Positions 9,073 through 17,312 of a stretch of 64,000 nucleotides of DNA are shown one piece after another. Positions within the stretch are counted from its first letter, which is position 1, and every line of letters begins with the position of its first letter. Under the pieces are notes generated by a model. The model made no database searches, was not told where the DNA came from, and saw only the letters and a program-made list of their open reading frames with translations. The translations under genes and the position numbers were made by a program. The stretch is from Gemmobacter caeni (GTDB lineage: Bacteria; Pseudomonadota; Alphaproteobacteria; Rhodobacterales; Rhodobacteraceae): the NCBI RefSeq assembly GCF_003054195.1, contig NZ_QBKP01000011.1, forward strand, positions 62,001 to 126,000, given 5' to 3'.

Positions 9073-10167
9073 ATGCGCGAGACCCTGACCCAGATCTACG
9101 AAGCCCGTGTCGCTGCCGGACGGCTGCGGCCCGATCCGGCCCAACATGCAGTATTGCCGATCCTTGAGGATCTGCGCCGCTGGCTGGAGGAAAACGCCAC
9201 CCGCAAGGTGGGGCTGTTCGCGGGCCTGTTCGCCCGCCCGGTGACGCCACCCAGGGGGCTGTATCTTTGGGGCGGGGTGGGGCGCGGCAAGTCCATGGTG
9301 ATGGATCTGTTTGTCGAAAGCCTGGACATTACGCAGAAGCGGCGGGTGCATTTCCATGCTTTCATGCAGGAAATCCACAAGGGTATGCATGAGGCGCGAC
9401 AGCGCGGAGTGGAAGATGCGCTGAAGCCTGTGGCTGACCGCGTGGCCAAAGATGTGCGGCTGCTGGCCTTCGACGAAATGCAGATCACCGACATTACCGA
9501 TGCGATGATCGTCGGGCGGCTGTTCCAGCTGCTTGCCGATCAGGGCGTGGTGATCGTGACCACCTCGAACCGGGTGCCCGAGGATCTCTACAAGAACGGG
9601 CTCAATCGCGGGCTGTTCCTGCCCTTCATCGACTGGCTGCGCGAGAGGTTCATCGTGCACGAGCTGGAGAGCCCGAACGATTACCGCCAACACCGGCTGC
9701 AAGGGGCGCAGGTCTATTTTCATCCGGCAGGGCAAAGCGGCCCGGCGATCGAGGCGATCTGGCGCGATCTGGTGGGCGGGGTCTCTGGTCAGCCGCTGCT
9801 GCTGGAGGTGAATGGCCGACAGGTGGAAATTCCGCGCTTTGCCAATGGCGTGGGGCGCGCGACCTTCTGGGATCTCTGTGCCCGTCCTCTGGGACCGGCG
9901 GATTATCTGGCCATCGCGCAGGCGCTGCGCGTGCTGGTGCTGGAGGATGTGCCACAACTTTCCGCCTCGAACTACAACGAGGCGAAGCGCTTCGTCACGC
10001 TGATCGACGCCTTGTATGAGGCAAAGGTGCGGCTGATCTGTTCGGCGGCGGATGTGCCCGAACGGCTTTATGCCGAGGGCACGGGGGCGTTTGAATTTGA
10101 ACGCACCGCCAGCCGTCTGCGCGAAATGCAGGATGCCGCCTGGGGCAGCGAGGCGGCGGCGGAGTAA
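9073..10167 (+). CDS. zapE: Cell division protein ZapE (AFG1-like ATPase)
   Basis: The product is an AAA-like P-loop ATPase of 364 residues, the length normal for bacterial ZapE. Walker A is GGVGRGKS, Walker B is LLAFDEMQITD, and sensor-like TTSNRVPEDLYKNGL and RFIVHELESPNDYR follow, all typical of the AFG1/ZapE family. In E. coli ZapE acts at the constricting Z-ring, and the mitochondrial relative Afg1/LACE1 assists respiratory complex turnover. The start is the ATG directly before RETLTQIYEARV, the usual N-terminus. It stands alone, with the carbonic anhydrase gene converging 16 bases downstream. Its position after a secondary-metabolite cluster looks incidental. Confidence 0.92.
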   Translation: MRETLTQIYEARVAAGRLRPDPAQHAVLPILEDLRRWLEENATRKVGLFAGLFARPVTPPRGLYLWGGVGRGKSMVMDLFVESLDITQKRRVHFHAFMQEIHKGMHEARQRGVEDALKPVADRVAKDVRLLAFDEMQITDITDAMIVGRLFQLLADQGVVIVTTSNRVPEDLYKNGLNRGLFLPFIDWLRERFIVHELESPNDYRQHRLQGAQVYFHPAGQSGPAIEAIWRDLVGGVSGQPLLLEVNGRQVEIPRFANGVGRATFWDLCARPLGPADYLAIAQALRVLVLEDVPQLSASNYNEAKRFVTLIDALYEAKVRLICSAADVPERLYAEGTGAFEFERTASRLREMQDAAWGSEAAAE

Positions 10168-10183
10168 CCGCCGCCGCGAAGGC

Positions 10184-10831
10184 TCAGAACGGCACGAAGG
10201 CCTTGGCTGCAGGGTCGTATTGTTCCAGCCCGCCTTCGCCGATGTCGTTCCACAACCCGTGCAGGGTCAGGATTTCCGATTCGACGGCTTCGCGCACGAA
10301 GGGGAAGGTCATCAGGTTTTCCAGGCTGACCAGCACCGCTTCCTTTTCCAGTGCGCGGGCGCGGTCGGCATCGGGCAGATGGGCAACCCGTTCATAGCCG
10401 GGGCGCAGAATATCCATCCAGCGGCCGACGAAGCTGGTTTTTTCCAGCAGTTGCGGCGCGTGGCCGGAACACATGTCGTCGCAGCCCTTCACGCCCCCGC
10501 AATTGGAATGGCCGATGACGATGACATGCGCCACTTTCAGCGCCGTCACCGCATATTCGACCGTGGCCGAAGTGCCGTGATTGCCGCCATCGGGGCTGTA
10601 AGGCGGCACGAGACCGGCGATATTGCGGTGGATGAAGAACTCGCCTTCATCCGCACCGAAGATCGAGGTCACATGCTGACGCGAATCGCAGCAGGAAATG
10701 ATCATGGCGCGGGGATGCTGGCCGTGGGCGGCGAGGCGGCGATACCAGGCCTTGTTGTCCTGATAGGTCGTGGCCTTCCAGCCTGAGTAGCGGCTGACAA
10801 GGTAGTGCGGCAGCGGTCTGGCGTATTCCAT
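10184..10831 (-). CDS. Beta-class carbonic anhydrase
   Basis: This 215-residue enzyme interconverts CO2 and bicarbonate in the cytosol. Zinc ligands are visible as the C-x-D-x-R motif in SCCDSRQHV and as HSNCGGVKGC (His and Cys). FIHRNIAGLVPPY and TSATVEYAVTALKV are family-typical. The start is the ATG giving MEYARPLPHYLVSRY, preceded by a GGAGG box 6 bases upstream; the frame stays open further upstream without support. The gene converges with zapE. About 150 bases separate it from the divergent small gene at 10982, leaving room for two promoters. It could be named can or cynT; nothing nearby suggests cyanate metabolism, so no symbol is given. Confidence 0.93.
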   Translation of the reverse strand: MEYARPLPHYLVSRYSGWKATTYQDNKAWYRRLAAHGQHPRAMIISCCDSRQHVTSIFGADEGEFFIHRNIAGLVPPYSPDGGNHGTSATVEYAVTALKVAHVIVIGHSNCGGVKGCDDMCSGHAPQLLEKTSFVGRWMDILRPGYERVAHLPDADRARALEKEAVLVSLENLMTFPFVREAVESEILTLHGLWNDIGEGGLEQYDPAAKAFVPF

Positions 10832-10981
10832 CGGGGCCTCCGTCAGATCTGGCAGAATGTGGCCCGGCAATACGATGCAATCGCAGAAAATTCGAGAGGT
10901 TTCTTTTACACGCCGCAACCTTTTGTTCAGCCTGCCCGCGCAGGATGGACGCGGGTGTGAAACAACGGGTTGGGTGACGCC

Positions 10982-11365
10982 ATGAGCGTTCAGGTAACGG
11001 TCCTTCGACCGAAAGAGCAGTTGCGGCAGGATGTGGAGCCTGTTGCGGCCATGTATCGTGATATGGGCACCGCGCAGGCGGAACAGGTGGTGACGCGCGC
11101 GCTGGGGGAGCTTGCGCTGACCATGGCGGGGCTGGCGCAGCAGGTGCGCGGCCATGACATGACGAACCTGTCACGCCAGTTGCGCAGGCTGCAACGTATG
11201 TCTGAACATATGGGCATGATCAGCCTTGGCCTTGTGGCCGCCGATGCCCGCGATTGTCTGGAACAGGGCGATTCGACGGCTTTCTCGGCGGTCTGGGCGC
11301 GGCTGTTGCGGGTGGCCGAGCGGTCTTTGGTGGTGGATAAGGACGTGCTGGACCAGAGCCTTTAG
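10982..11365 (+). CDS. Uncharacterised helical protein
   Basis: The 127-residue product is not one I recognise. It appears entirely helical, with a centre rich in Leu, Arg and Met (LSRQLRRLQRMSEHMGM) and no signal peptide, transmembrane segment or cysteine. It has some look of a four-helix Hpt- or chemotaxis-like fold but no HxLKG phospho-acceptor motif, so that is only an impression. The start was placed at ATG 10982 (MSVQVTVLRP); an in-frame ATG 12 bases upstream is possible, and neither has a strong ribosome site. It lies 58 bases before the aminopeptidase gene and may share its transcript. Confidence 0.6.
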   Translation: MSVQVTVLRPKEQLRQDVEPVAAMYRDMGTAQAEQVVTRALGELALTMAGLAQQVRGHDMTNLSRQLRRLQRMSEHMGMISLGLVAADARDCLEQGDSTAFSAVWARLLRVAERSLVVDKDVLDQSL

Positions 11366-11423
11366 CGGGGCTTGCGGGCGGCGATGGAACGGCTAGGCTT
11401 CGGCCGATCTGGAAGGAGTTGCC

Positions 11424-12800
11424 ATGACCCCCGCATTCGCCGATCCGCAAAGCCTCTCGCGCCCGCTGCATGTGGTGGCTGCCGACGATCTGGAACGCTG
11501 GCTGGAGGCCGCGCCGCCCGGTCTTGCCGTCTGGGCGCGGGACAATGCCTTCAGGGCCGGTCTGGGCGATGTGCTGCCTCTGCCGGGCGAGGGTGGGGTC
11601 ATGGCCGGGGCGCTGATCGGGTTCGGCACCGCGAAGACCCGTGCGCGCAGCCGGTTCGGCCTGTCGCGTGCGGTCACCACCCTGCCTGCGGGCGACTGGC
11701 ATTTCGAGGGATTGCCGCCGGATCACGCCGCCGAGGCGGCTCTGGGCTGGCTGCTGGCACAGTATCGGTTCGACCGTTACAAACCTTCGACCCGCATTCT
11801 GCCGCGCCTGAAATGCCCGGCGGGTGTGGATGAGGCGCAGATTCTGGCGATGGCGGCGGGGGAATATCTGACCCGCGACCTGATCAACACCCCCGCACAG
11901 GATATGGGACCGGCCGAGCTTGAGGCGGCCTTCCTGGCGCTGGCCGGGCGTTTCGGTGCCGCGACCCAGATTGTCGCGGGCGATGCGCTGGAGCGGGACT
12001 TCCCGATGGTTCATGCGGTCGGCAAGGGATCGGACCGGGCGCCACGTCTGATGTCGCTGCGCTGGGGGCAAACGGGGCCGAGCCTGACGCTGGTCGGCAA
12101 GGGGGTGTGCTTCGATACCGGCGGGCTGAACCTGAAACCGTCCTCTGGCATGCAGCTTATGAAGAAGGACATGGGCGGCGCGGCCACGGTCATGGGGCTG
12201 GCGCTGATGATCATGCAACTGGACTTGCCCATCCGGCTGCGCGTCATCGTTCCGGCTGTGGAAAACAGCGTGTCGGGCCGTTCGATGCGGCCGAAGGACA
12301 TCCTGCGCTCGCGGAAGGGACTGACGGTCGAGGTAAATGACACCGATGCCGAAGGACGGCTGGTGCTGGGTGACGCGCTGACATGGGCGGCAGAGGAAAA
12401 CCCGGAGCTTCTGGTCTCGATGGCGACGCTGACCGGCGCGGCGCGGGTGGCGGTGGGGCCGGATCTCGCCCCCTATTACACCGATGACGCAAGGCTGGCA
12501 GCGGCGCTGGAGGCGGGGGCTGCCACAGGTGCCGATCCGGTGTGGCGGCTGCCGTTCCATGATGCCTATGAAAGCGTGATCGAGCCGGGGATTGCCGATC
12601 TCGACAATGCGCCGGGCTTCGGCTTTGCCGGGTCGATTACTGCCGCGCTGTTCCTGCGCCGCTTTGCCGATCATCCTCGCTATATGCATTTCGACATTTA
12701 CGGCCATACGCCCAGCGATGCCCCGGCCCGGCCCAAGGGCGGCGTGGGGCAAGGCGCGCGGGCGCTGCTGTGCGCGCTTCCTGATATGCTGGGACTCTGA
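11424..12800 (+). CDS. M17 leucyl aminopeptidase family protein
   Basis: This di-metal exopeptidase of 458 residues should release N-terminal residues from peptides in the cytosol. The M17 catalytic domain is intact: GKGVCFDTGGLNLKP (metal Lys and Asp), MKKDMGGAATVMGLA, and the signature NDTDAEGRLVLGDAL with the metal-binding Asp and Glu. The N-terminal region is the divergent regulatory domain typical of the alphaproteobacterial branch. A strong GGAAGGAG site lies just upstream of the ATG. The NlpC/P60 gene starts at a TTG one base after its stop, so the two are co-translated, perhaps pairing peptide breakdown with murein peptide cleavage. Confidence 0.92.
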   Translation: MTPAFADPQSLSRPLHVVAADDLERWLEAAPPGLAVWARDNAFRAGLGDVLPLPGEGGVMAGALIGFGTAKTRARSRFGLSRAVTTLPAGDWHFEGLPPDHAAEAALGWLLAQYRFDRYKPSTRILPRLKCPAGVDEAQILAMAAGEYLTRDLINTPAQDMGPAELEAAFLALAGRFGAATQIVAGDALERDFPMVHAVGKGSDRAPRLMSLRWGQTGPSLTLVGKGVCFDTGGLNLKPSSGMQLMKKDMGGAATVMGLALMIMQLDLPIRLRVIVPAVENSVSGRSMRPKDILRSRKGLTVEVNDTDAEGRLVLGDALTWAAEENPELLVSMATLTGAARVAVGPDLAPYYTDDARLAAALEAGAATGADPVWRLPFHDAYESVIEPGIADLDNAPGFGFAGSITAALFLRRFADHPRYMHFDIYGHTPSDAPARPKGGVGQGARALLCALPDMLGL

Positions 12801-12801
12801 T

Positions 12802-13623
12802 TTGGACCGGCGCCTGACCCCCGCAAATGCCCGTGCCGCGCTGGACAGCCTGCGCGGGATTGTCGATGCGCCGGTCTATGTGCCGGGTGAACCCGCGCGG
12901 GTTCTGCCGGCTGTTTCGGATCTGCTGAAAACGCCCGAAGGCGCGCGGGACCGTCAGGTGCTGCACGGCGAGGTGATGACGGTCATTGACAGGCATGAAG
13001 GCTGGGCCTTCGTGCAGGCGGCGAAGGATGGCTATTGCGGCTATCTGCCGGACAGGGCGTTGGGCGCGCCAGAGGCGGCAACTCACTGGGTCTGTACCCC
13101 GTCAACGCATCTCTACGAAGGGCCTAAAGTGCAGCACCGCGCATTGATGCAGCTGCCGATGGGGGCCCGGCTGAGGGTCATCGGGCAAACCGGCCCCTGG
13201 GCGGAAACGGCGGCAGGCTTTGTGCCCGCAATGCATCTTATGGCGCTGGGGCAGCACCATCCGGACCCGGCGCGTGTGGCGCAGAGGTTTCTGGATGCGC
13301 CCTACCTTTGGGGCGGCAATTCCGTGGCCGGGCTTGATTGTTCGGGGCTGGCCCAGCTTGCCTTCGCCGCCTGCGGGGTTTCACTGCCCGGTGACAGCGA
13401 TCTGCAATCCGCCTGCGGGCGGGCCATCGCGGCCGAAGAGCCGCTGCGCCGCAATGACCTTCTGTTCTGGAAGGGTCATGTTGCCATCGCCCTGTCCGCG
13501 GACCACATGATCCACGCCACTGCTTCGGTCATGGCGGTGACGGAAGAACATATCGGTGAGGGTATCGCCCGTATCCTTGCGGCAGGGGAGGGGCCTGTGA
13601 CGCACCGGCAGCGGATCGTCTAG
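12802..13623 (+). CDS. NlpC/P60 family peptidoglycan hydrolase with SH3 domains
   Basis: The 273-residue protein has two SH3-like segments (about residues 20-80 and 95-150) and a C-terminal NlpC/P60 (C40) papain-like domain. The nucleophile is in GLDCSGLAQLAF and the catalytic His is in WKGHVAIAL; DHMIHATA follows. Such enzymes cleave bonds within murein stem peptides. The start is TTG at 12802, one base after the aminopeptidase stop, giving LDRRLTPANAR as N-terminus; upstream ATGs would lie deep inside the preceding gene. No signal peptide is visible, so cytosolic recycling of murein peptides is an alternative to export. Confidence 0.88.
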   Translation: MDRRLTPANARAALDSLRGIVDAPVYVPGEPARVLPAVSDLLKTPEGARDRQVLHGEVMTVIDRHEGWAFVQAAKDGYCGYLPDRALGAPEAATHWVCTPSTHLYEGPKVQHRALMQLPMGARLRVIGQTGPWAETAAGFVPAMHLMALGQHHPDPARVAQRFLDAPYLWGGNSVAGLDCSGLAQLAFAACGVSLPGDSDLQSACGRAIAAEEPLRRNDLLFWKGHVAIALSADHMIHATASVMAVTEEHIGEGIARILAAGEGPVTHRQRIV

Positions 13624-13632
13624 CCTGACGGC

Positions 13633-13989
13633 CTATTCGATGGGACGGATCAGCTTGCGGTCAAAGACACGCAGCACGGCCACCAGATCATGCCCGCGTC
13701 GCAGCACCTGCCCGCCTTCCCCGATCACGGCATAGGCCCCCTGTTTCTGCCGCAGCTTCGGGCGCTTCTCGATCCGGTACAGCGGCACTTCGGCAGTGCG
13801 GCGGAAAACCGAGAAGATCGCAACATCGCGCAGGGCAGAGATCGCATAATCGCGCCACTCGCCTGCGGCGACCATGCGGCCATAGACCGAAAGGATCTGG
13901 CCCAGTTCCATCCGGTCGAAACGCACAACCTCTGCCGAAGTCGAGGGCAGCGGGATCGGGGCAGGCGGCACGGGAGGCAGGATCGACAT
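13633..13989 (-). CDS. DUF2794 family protein
   Basis: This small protein of 118 residues is of a family found in alphaproteobacteria, with no known function. The centre (VVRFDRMELGQILSVYGRMV, then EWRDYAISALRDVAIFSVFRR) is the recognisable part. It has no signal peptide or membrane segment. It converges with the NlpC/P60 gene 9 bases away. The upstream interval 13990-14266 holds no gene I can support, only a GC-rich inverted repeat at 14201-14233. Confidence 0.75.
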   Translation of the reverse strand: MSILPPVPPAPIPLPSTSAEVVRFDRMELGQILSVYGRMVAAGEWRDYAISALRDVAIFSVFRRTAEVPLYRIEKRPKLRQKQGAYAVIGEGGQVLRRGHDLVAVLRVFDRKLIRPIE

Positions 13990-14200
13990 GTCATGATGCT
14001 GTCACCAACCCTGCCGCAAATCAAGCGGTCTGGCGGCGCGGCCCTTTGGCCTCAAGCTTGCCGCGATCTTCGTCAAAAGGCCCGGATGGCACCATGATTG
14101 CGCCGCGAATCCGGGGGATGGTGAGAGCAGGGTGAAAGCCGGGGTCGATGGACGAAAGCCCCCACCCAGCCTGTCGGCCCCGGTTTTTGCCTGTGAGTGG

Positions 14201-14233
14201 CCCCCCGGACAGCCCTTTCGGCTTTTCGGGGGG
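14201..14233. terminator. Strong inverted repeat, possible terminator
   Basis: Six C and six G bases flank an inner AGCC/GGCT stem around CTTTC. It lies past the 3' end of the minus-strand asparaginase gene. There is no clear T tract on either side, so a processing or Rho-dependent end is as likely as an intrinsic terminator. Confidence 0.4.
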
Positions 14234-14266
14234 TCTTGTCATTTGGCCAGCGCGTGCGCCAGGCGG

Positions 14267-15268
14267 TCAGGCGCCGGGGAAGCCTTCGGCAAGCCGGATC
14301 TCGCCCGTCTCGATCCCGCGCCAGTTGCGCTGGACCGCAGCGAGCCGCCGCCGGGCAGCGGGATGCGCCGGGTCCAGCACGCCAAGGCGCACCAGAAGTG
14401 CGGCGATGGCGGCCTCCGACGCGCGGCTGTTGCCATCGATGATCTTCAGCGCAATGCCCATCCTGCGTTCGGGCACGATAGCGACGAATACCGCTTCGGC
14501 TCCGGTCTTGATCGTCACGCGGCCGCCCATGGCACGCATCAGCTCGGTACAGGCACGACCTTCACCACCCACAAGTTCGGGAAATTCTGCCATGGCGCGC
14601 GTCAGGCGGTGCGCCGCGCGGTCGCGGGCATCTCCCGTGCCGGTGGCGGTGGCGAAAGAGGCCATGGCGCGGGCAAGGCCATGGACCGTGGTGGCGAAGT
14701 TAGGGGCCGAACAGCCATCGACACCCCAGCCGGGGCTGGCCTCGCCCGTCACCTCTTCAAAGGCGGCGCGGATGGCGCGTTGCAGCGGATGGTCGATTTC
14801 CACATATTCAGGGCCAGCCTTCACATGACGGCTGTAGGTCAGGAAGCCCGCATGCTTGCCGGAACAGTTGTTGTGATACTGGCAGGGCTCGTCCCCGGCG
14901 CGGATCAGCCGGTCGCGTTCCGTCCGGTCTGACGGCTCGTGGCTGCCGCAGCGCAGATCGGCCTCGGCCAAACCCAGACCCTCCATCCAGGCGCGTACCG
15001 TATCGACATGCAGCGCTGCGCCCTGATGGCTGGCGCAGGACAGCGCGAGTTGTGCCGGGCGCAGACCCGCCGCATCGGCGGCCCCGCTTTCGACCAGTGG
15101 CAGCGCCTGCAACATCTTGCAGGAGGAGCGCGGAAAGATCACCGCGCCGGGATCGCCCCAGCTTTCGACGATCGCGCCGGTTTCATCGCAAATCACTGCA
15201 TGGCCGCTGTGGCTGCTTTCCGGCAGCCCCCCACGCCAGAGTTCGACCATCCGCACCGCTGCTGTCAT
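14267..15268 (-). CDS. L-asparaginase II family protein (AnsA type)
   Basis: This protein of 333 residues belongs to the asparaginase family best known from rhizobia, which is unrelated to E. coli AnsB. It would hydrolyse asparagine to aspartate and ammonia in the cytosol. Recognisable blocks are ESSHSGHAVICD, FPRSSCKMLQALPLVESGA, LSCASHQG (Ser and His), NNCSGKHAGFL (Ser-Gly-Lys) and DGCSAPNFA. Two ATGs six bases apart are possible; the inner one at 15268 has AGGA five bases upstream and was chosen. It is divergent from the IalB-family gene with 166 bases between them, where I see no recognisable regulatory box. Confidence 0.88.
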   Translation of the reverse strand: MTAAVRMVELWRGGLPESSHSGHAVICDETGAIVESWGDPGAVIFPRSSCKMLQALPLVESGAADAAGLRPAQLALSCASHQGAALHVDTVRAWMEGLGLAEADLRCGSHEPSDRTERDRLIRAGDEPCQYHNNCSGKHAGFLTYSRHVKAGPEYVEIDHPLQRAIRAAFEEVTGEASPGWGVDGCSAPNFATTVHGLARAMASFATATGTGDARDRAAHRLTRAMAEFPELVGGEGRACTELMRAMGGRVTIKTGAEAVFVAIVPERRMGIALKIIDGNSRASEAAIAALLVRLGVLDPAHPAARRRLAAVQRNWRGIETGEIRLAEGFPGA

Positions 15269-15434
15269 TTTCATCCTCACAGATGCGCGATTCCTTGCCC
15301 AGCAGACTTTCGCGCCTTGCCATTTTCTTGTTATGCAGGGATATCGGGTGAAATGCCCGCCCGCCACAGGAAAAGCCGGAAGAACGGTACTGGCGGGGCG
15401 GCAGAGGCAAAGACACGGCTGGAGGCTGTATCAG

Positions 15435-15968
15435 ATGACATCCCTTCTCGCACGCACGCTTGGCGGGGCAGCGCTGGCATTCGTTGCGGTGACCGGAGCG
15501 CAGGCGCAGGAATCGACCAACCAGGTTGCGGTTCAGACCGACTGGTCTGTGTTCGTGGAACCCAAGGATGGCAAGCCCAAGGAATGCTGGGGCGTTTCGG
15601 TTCCCAAGGAAACGGTGAACAGCCGGGACGGCAAGCCTGTCTCGGCCCGCCGTGGCGACATCCTGCTGTTCGTCACCTATCGCGCAGGCGGTGGTGGTCG
15701 GGGCGAGGTGAGCTTCACCGGCGGCTATCCTTTCGCCAGCGGATCGACCGTAACGGTGGATATTGGCGGCACGACCTTCGATCTGTTCACCGATGGCGAA
15801 TTCGCCTGGGCCGCGCCGGAACAGGATGCGTCCATCCTTGCGGCGATGAAAAAGGGCAACAGTGCCATTCTTTCGGCCCGGTCCGGGCGCGGGACGCAGA
15901 CCAAGGATACGTTCTCGCTGCGCGGCTTCACCGCAGCGATGGACGATGCGGCCAAACGCTGCCAGTAA
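15435..15968 (+). CDS. IalB-family periplasmic protein
   Basis: The 177-residue precursor starts with a clear Sec signal peptide (TLGGAALAFVAVTGAQA, cut before QE). The mature part matches the invasion-associated locus B family: WSVFVEPKDGKPKECWGVS near the start, a central Gly-rich strand pair and FTAAMDDAAKRCQ at the end. The two distant cysteines could form a disulfide. In Bartonella IalB is linked to erythrocyte invasion; in free-living Rhodobacteraceae the role is unknown, so the name implies no virulence. A strong terminator follows. Confidence 0.85.
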   Translation: MTSLLARTLGGAALAFVAVTGAQAQESTNQVAVQTDWSVFVEPKDGKPKECWGVSVPKETVNSRDGKPVSARRGDILLFVTYRAGGGGRGEVSFTGGYPFASGSTVTVDIGGTTFDLFTDGEFAWAAPEQDASILAAMKKGNSAILSARSGRGTQTKDTFSLRGFTAAMDDAAKRCQ

Positions 15969-15989
15969 ATCGGTGATCTGGTCCCCCGC

Positions 15990-16012
15990 AGGCCGCCTTC
16001 GGGCGGCCTTTT
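15990..16012 (+). terminator. Rho-independent terminator
   Basis: An 8-bp GC stem, AGGCCGCC with GGCGGCCT, closes on a TTCG tetraloop and is followed by TTTGCGTTT. It sits 21 bases after the IalB-family stop codon. Confidence 0.8.
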
Positions 16013-16091
16013 GCGTTTCGTCGCCCAAGCCCCTTTGGCAAAGGCGGCGATTTCCTGTATGAACCCCCTTCATCCGAAGGAATCCGTTGCC

Positions 16092-17300
16092 ATGAACGCC
16101 CCGAATCCCATGCCCGAGGCTCCCGCTGCCGTCGCCCCGATCACGCAGGACGTGCTGACCATCCCGCGCAAACTGCCTGAGGGCGGGTTGCGCAATCTCG
16201 TCGGCCTCACGCGCGATCAGTTGCGCGACGCGCTCATTGCGGCGGGCACGCCGGAAAAGCAGGCCAAGATGCGGGTCGGGCAGATCTGGCAATGGATCTA
16301 CCATTGGGGCGTGCGCGACTTCGCCGCCATGACCAATCTGGCGAAGGATTATCGCGCGCTGCTGGCCGAGCATTTCGAGATTTCGGTGCCCGAAGTGGTG
16401 ACGCGGCAGGTCTCCGCCGATGGCACGCGGAAATATCTGCTGCGCATCGCGGGCGGGCACGAGGTCGAGGCGGTCTATATTCCCGAGGAAACCCGTGGGA
16501 CGCTGTGCATCTCCAGCCAGGTTGGCTGCACGCTGACCTGTTCGTTCTGCCACACCGGCACGCAAAAGCTGGTGCGCAATCTGACAGCGGCGGAAATCGT
16601 CGGTCAGGTTATGGTGGCGCGCGACGATCTGGGCGAATGGCCGGTGCCGGGTGCGCCGAAGGATGAGACGCGGCTGGTATCGAACGTTGTGCTGATGGGC
16701 ATGGGCGAGCCGCTTTACAACTTCGACAATGTGCGCGACGCGATGAAGGTGGTGATGGATGGCGAGGGCATCAGCCTGTCGCGTCGCCGCATCACCCTTT
16801 CCACCAGCGGCATCGTGCCGGAAATCGCCCGCACGGCCGAGGAAATCGGCTGTCTGCTGGCGATCAGCTTCCATGCCACCACCGACGAGGTGCGTGATCG
16901 CCTGGTGCCGGTGAACAAGAAATGGAACATCGCCACCTTGCTGGACGCGCTGCGCGACTACCCGCGCCTGTCGAACAGCGAGCGCATTACCTTTGAATAT
17001 GTGATGCTGAAAGGCGTGAACGACAGCGATGCCGATGCAAAACGCCTGGTGAAGCTGATCGCGGGCATTCCGGCCAAGATCAACCTGATCCCCTTCAACG
17101 AATGGCCCGGTGCGCCTTATGAGCGTTCCGACTGGGAGCGGATCGAGGCCTTTGCCGACATCGTCTACAAGGCCGGTTACGCCAGCCCCATCCGTACCCC
17201 GCGCGGCGAGGATATCATGGCGGCCTGTGGCCAGTTGAAATCGGCGACCGAACGCGCGCGCAAGTCGCGCGCCGAAATCGCGTCGGAAGCCGGGCTGTAA
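16092..17300 (+). CDS. rlmN: Dual-specificity RNA methyltransferase RlmN
   Basis: This radical-SAM enzyme of 402 residues methylates C2 of adenosine 2503 in 23S rRNA, and A37 in some tRNAs. The iron-sulfur motif is [34 protein letters not shown] and [23 protein letters not shown] are diagnostic. The C-terminal [13 protein letters not shown] carries the second, methyl-carrying cysteine. The start is ATG 16092 ([11 protein letters not shown]); an in-frame ATG 33 bases earlier is an alternative. It follows the IalB terminator, so it has its own promoter, and converges with the protease gene 12 bases away. Confidence 0.96.
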   Translation: MNAPNPMPEAPAAVAPITQDVLTIPRKLPEGGLRNLVGLTRDQLRDALIAAGTPEKQAKMRVGQIWQWIYHWGVRDFAAMTNLAKDYRALLAEHFEISVPEVVTRQVSADGTRKYLLRIAGGHEVEAVYIPEETRGTLCISSQVGCTLTCSFCHTGTQKLVRNLTAAEIVGQVMVARDDLGEWPVPGAPKDETRLVSNVVLMGMGEPLYNFDNVRDAMKVVMDGEGISLSRRRITLSTSGIVPEIARTAEEIGCLLAISFHATTDEVRDRLVPVNKKWNIATLLDALRDYPRLSNSERITFEYVMLKGVNDSDADAKRLVKLIAGIPAKINLIPFNEWPGAPYERSDWERIEAFADIVYKAGYASPIRTPRGEDIMAACGQLKSATERARKSRAEIASEAGL

Positions 17301-17312
17301 GCCCGGCGCCGG

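Noticed and set aside
14021-14242. A 73-codon minus-strand frame between DUF2794 and asparaginase
   Set aside because: It has no ribosome site or recognisable motif, is interrupted in sense by a large inverted repeat at its start, and has a proline/glycine-rich composition typical of chance frames.
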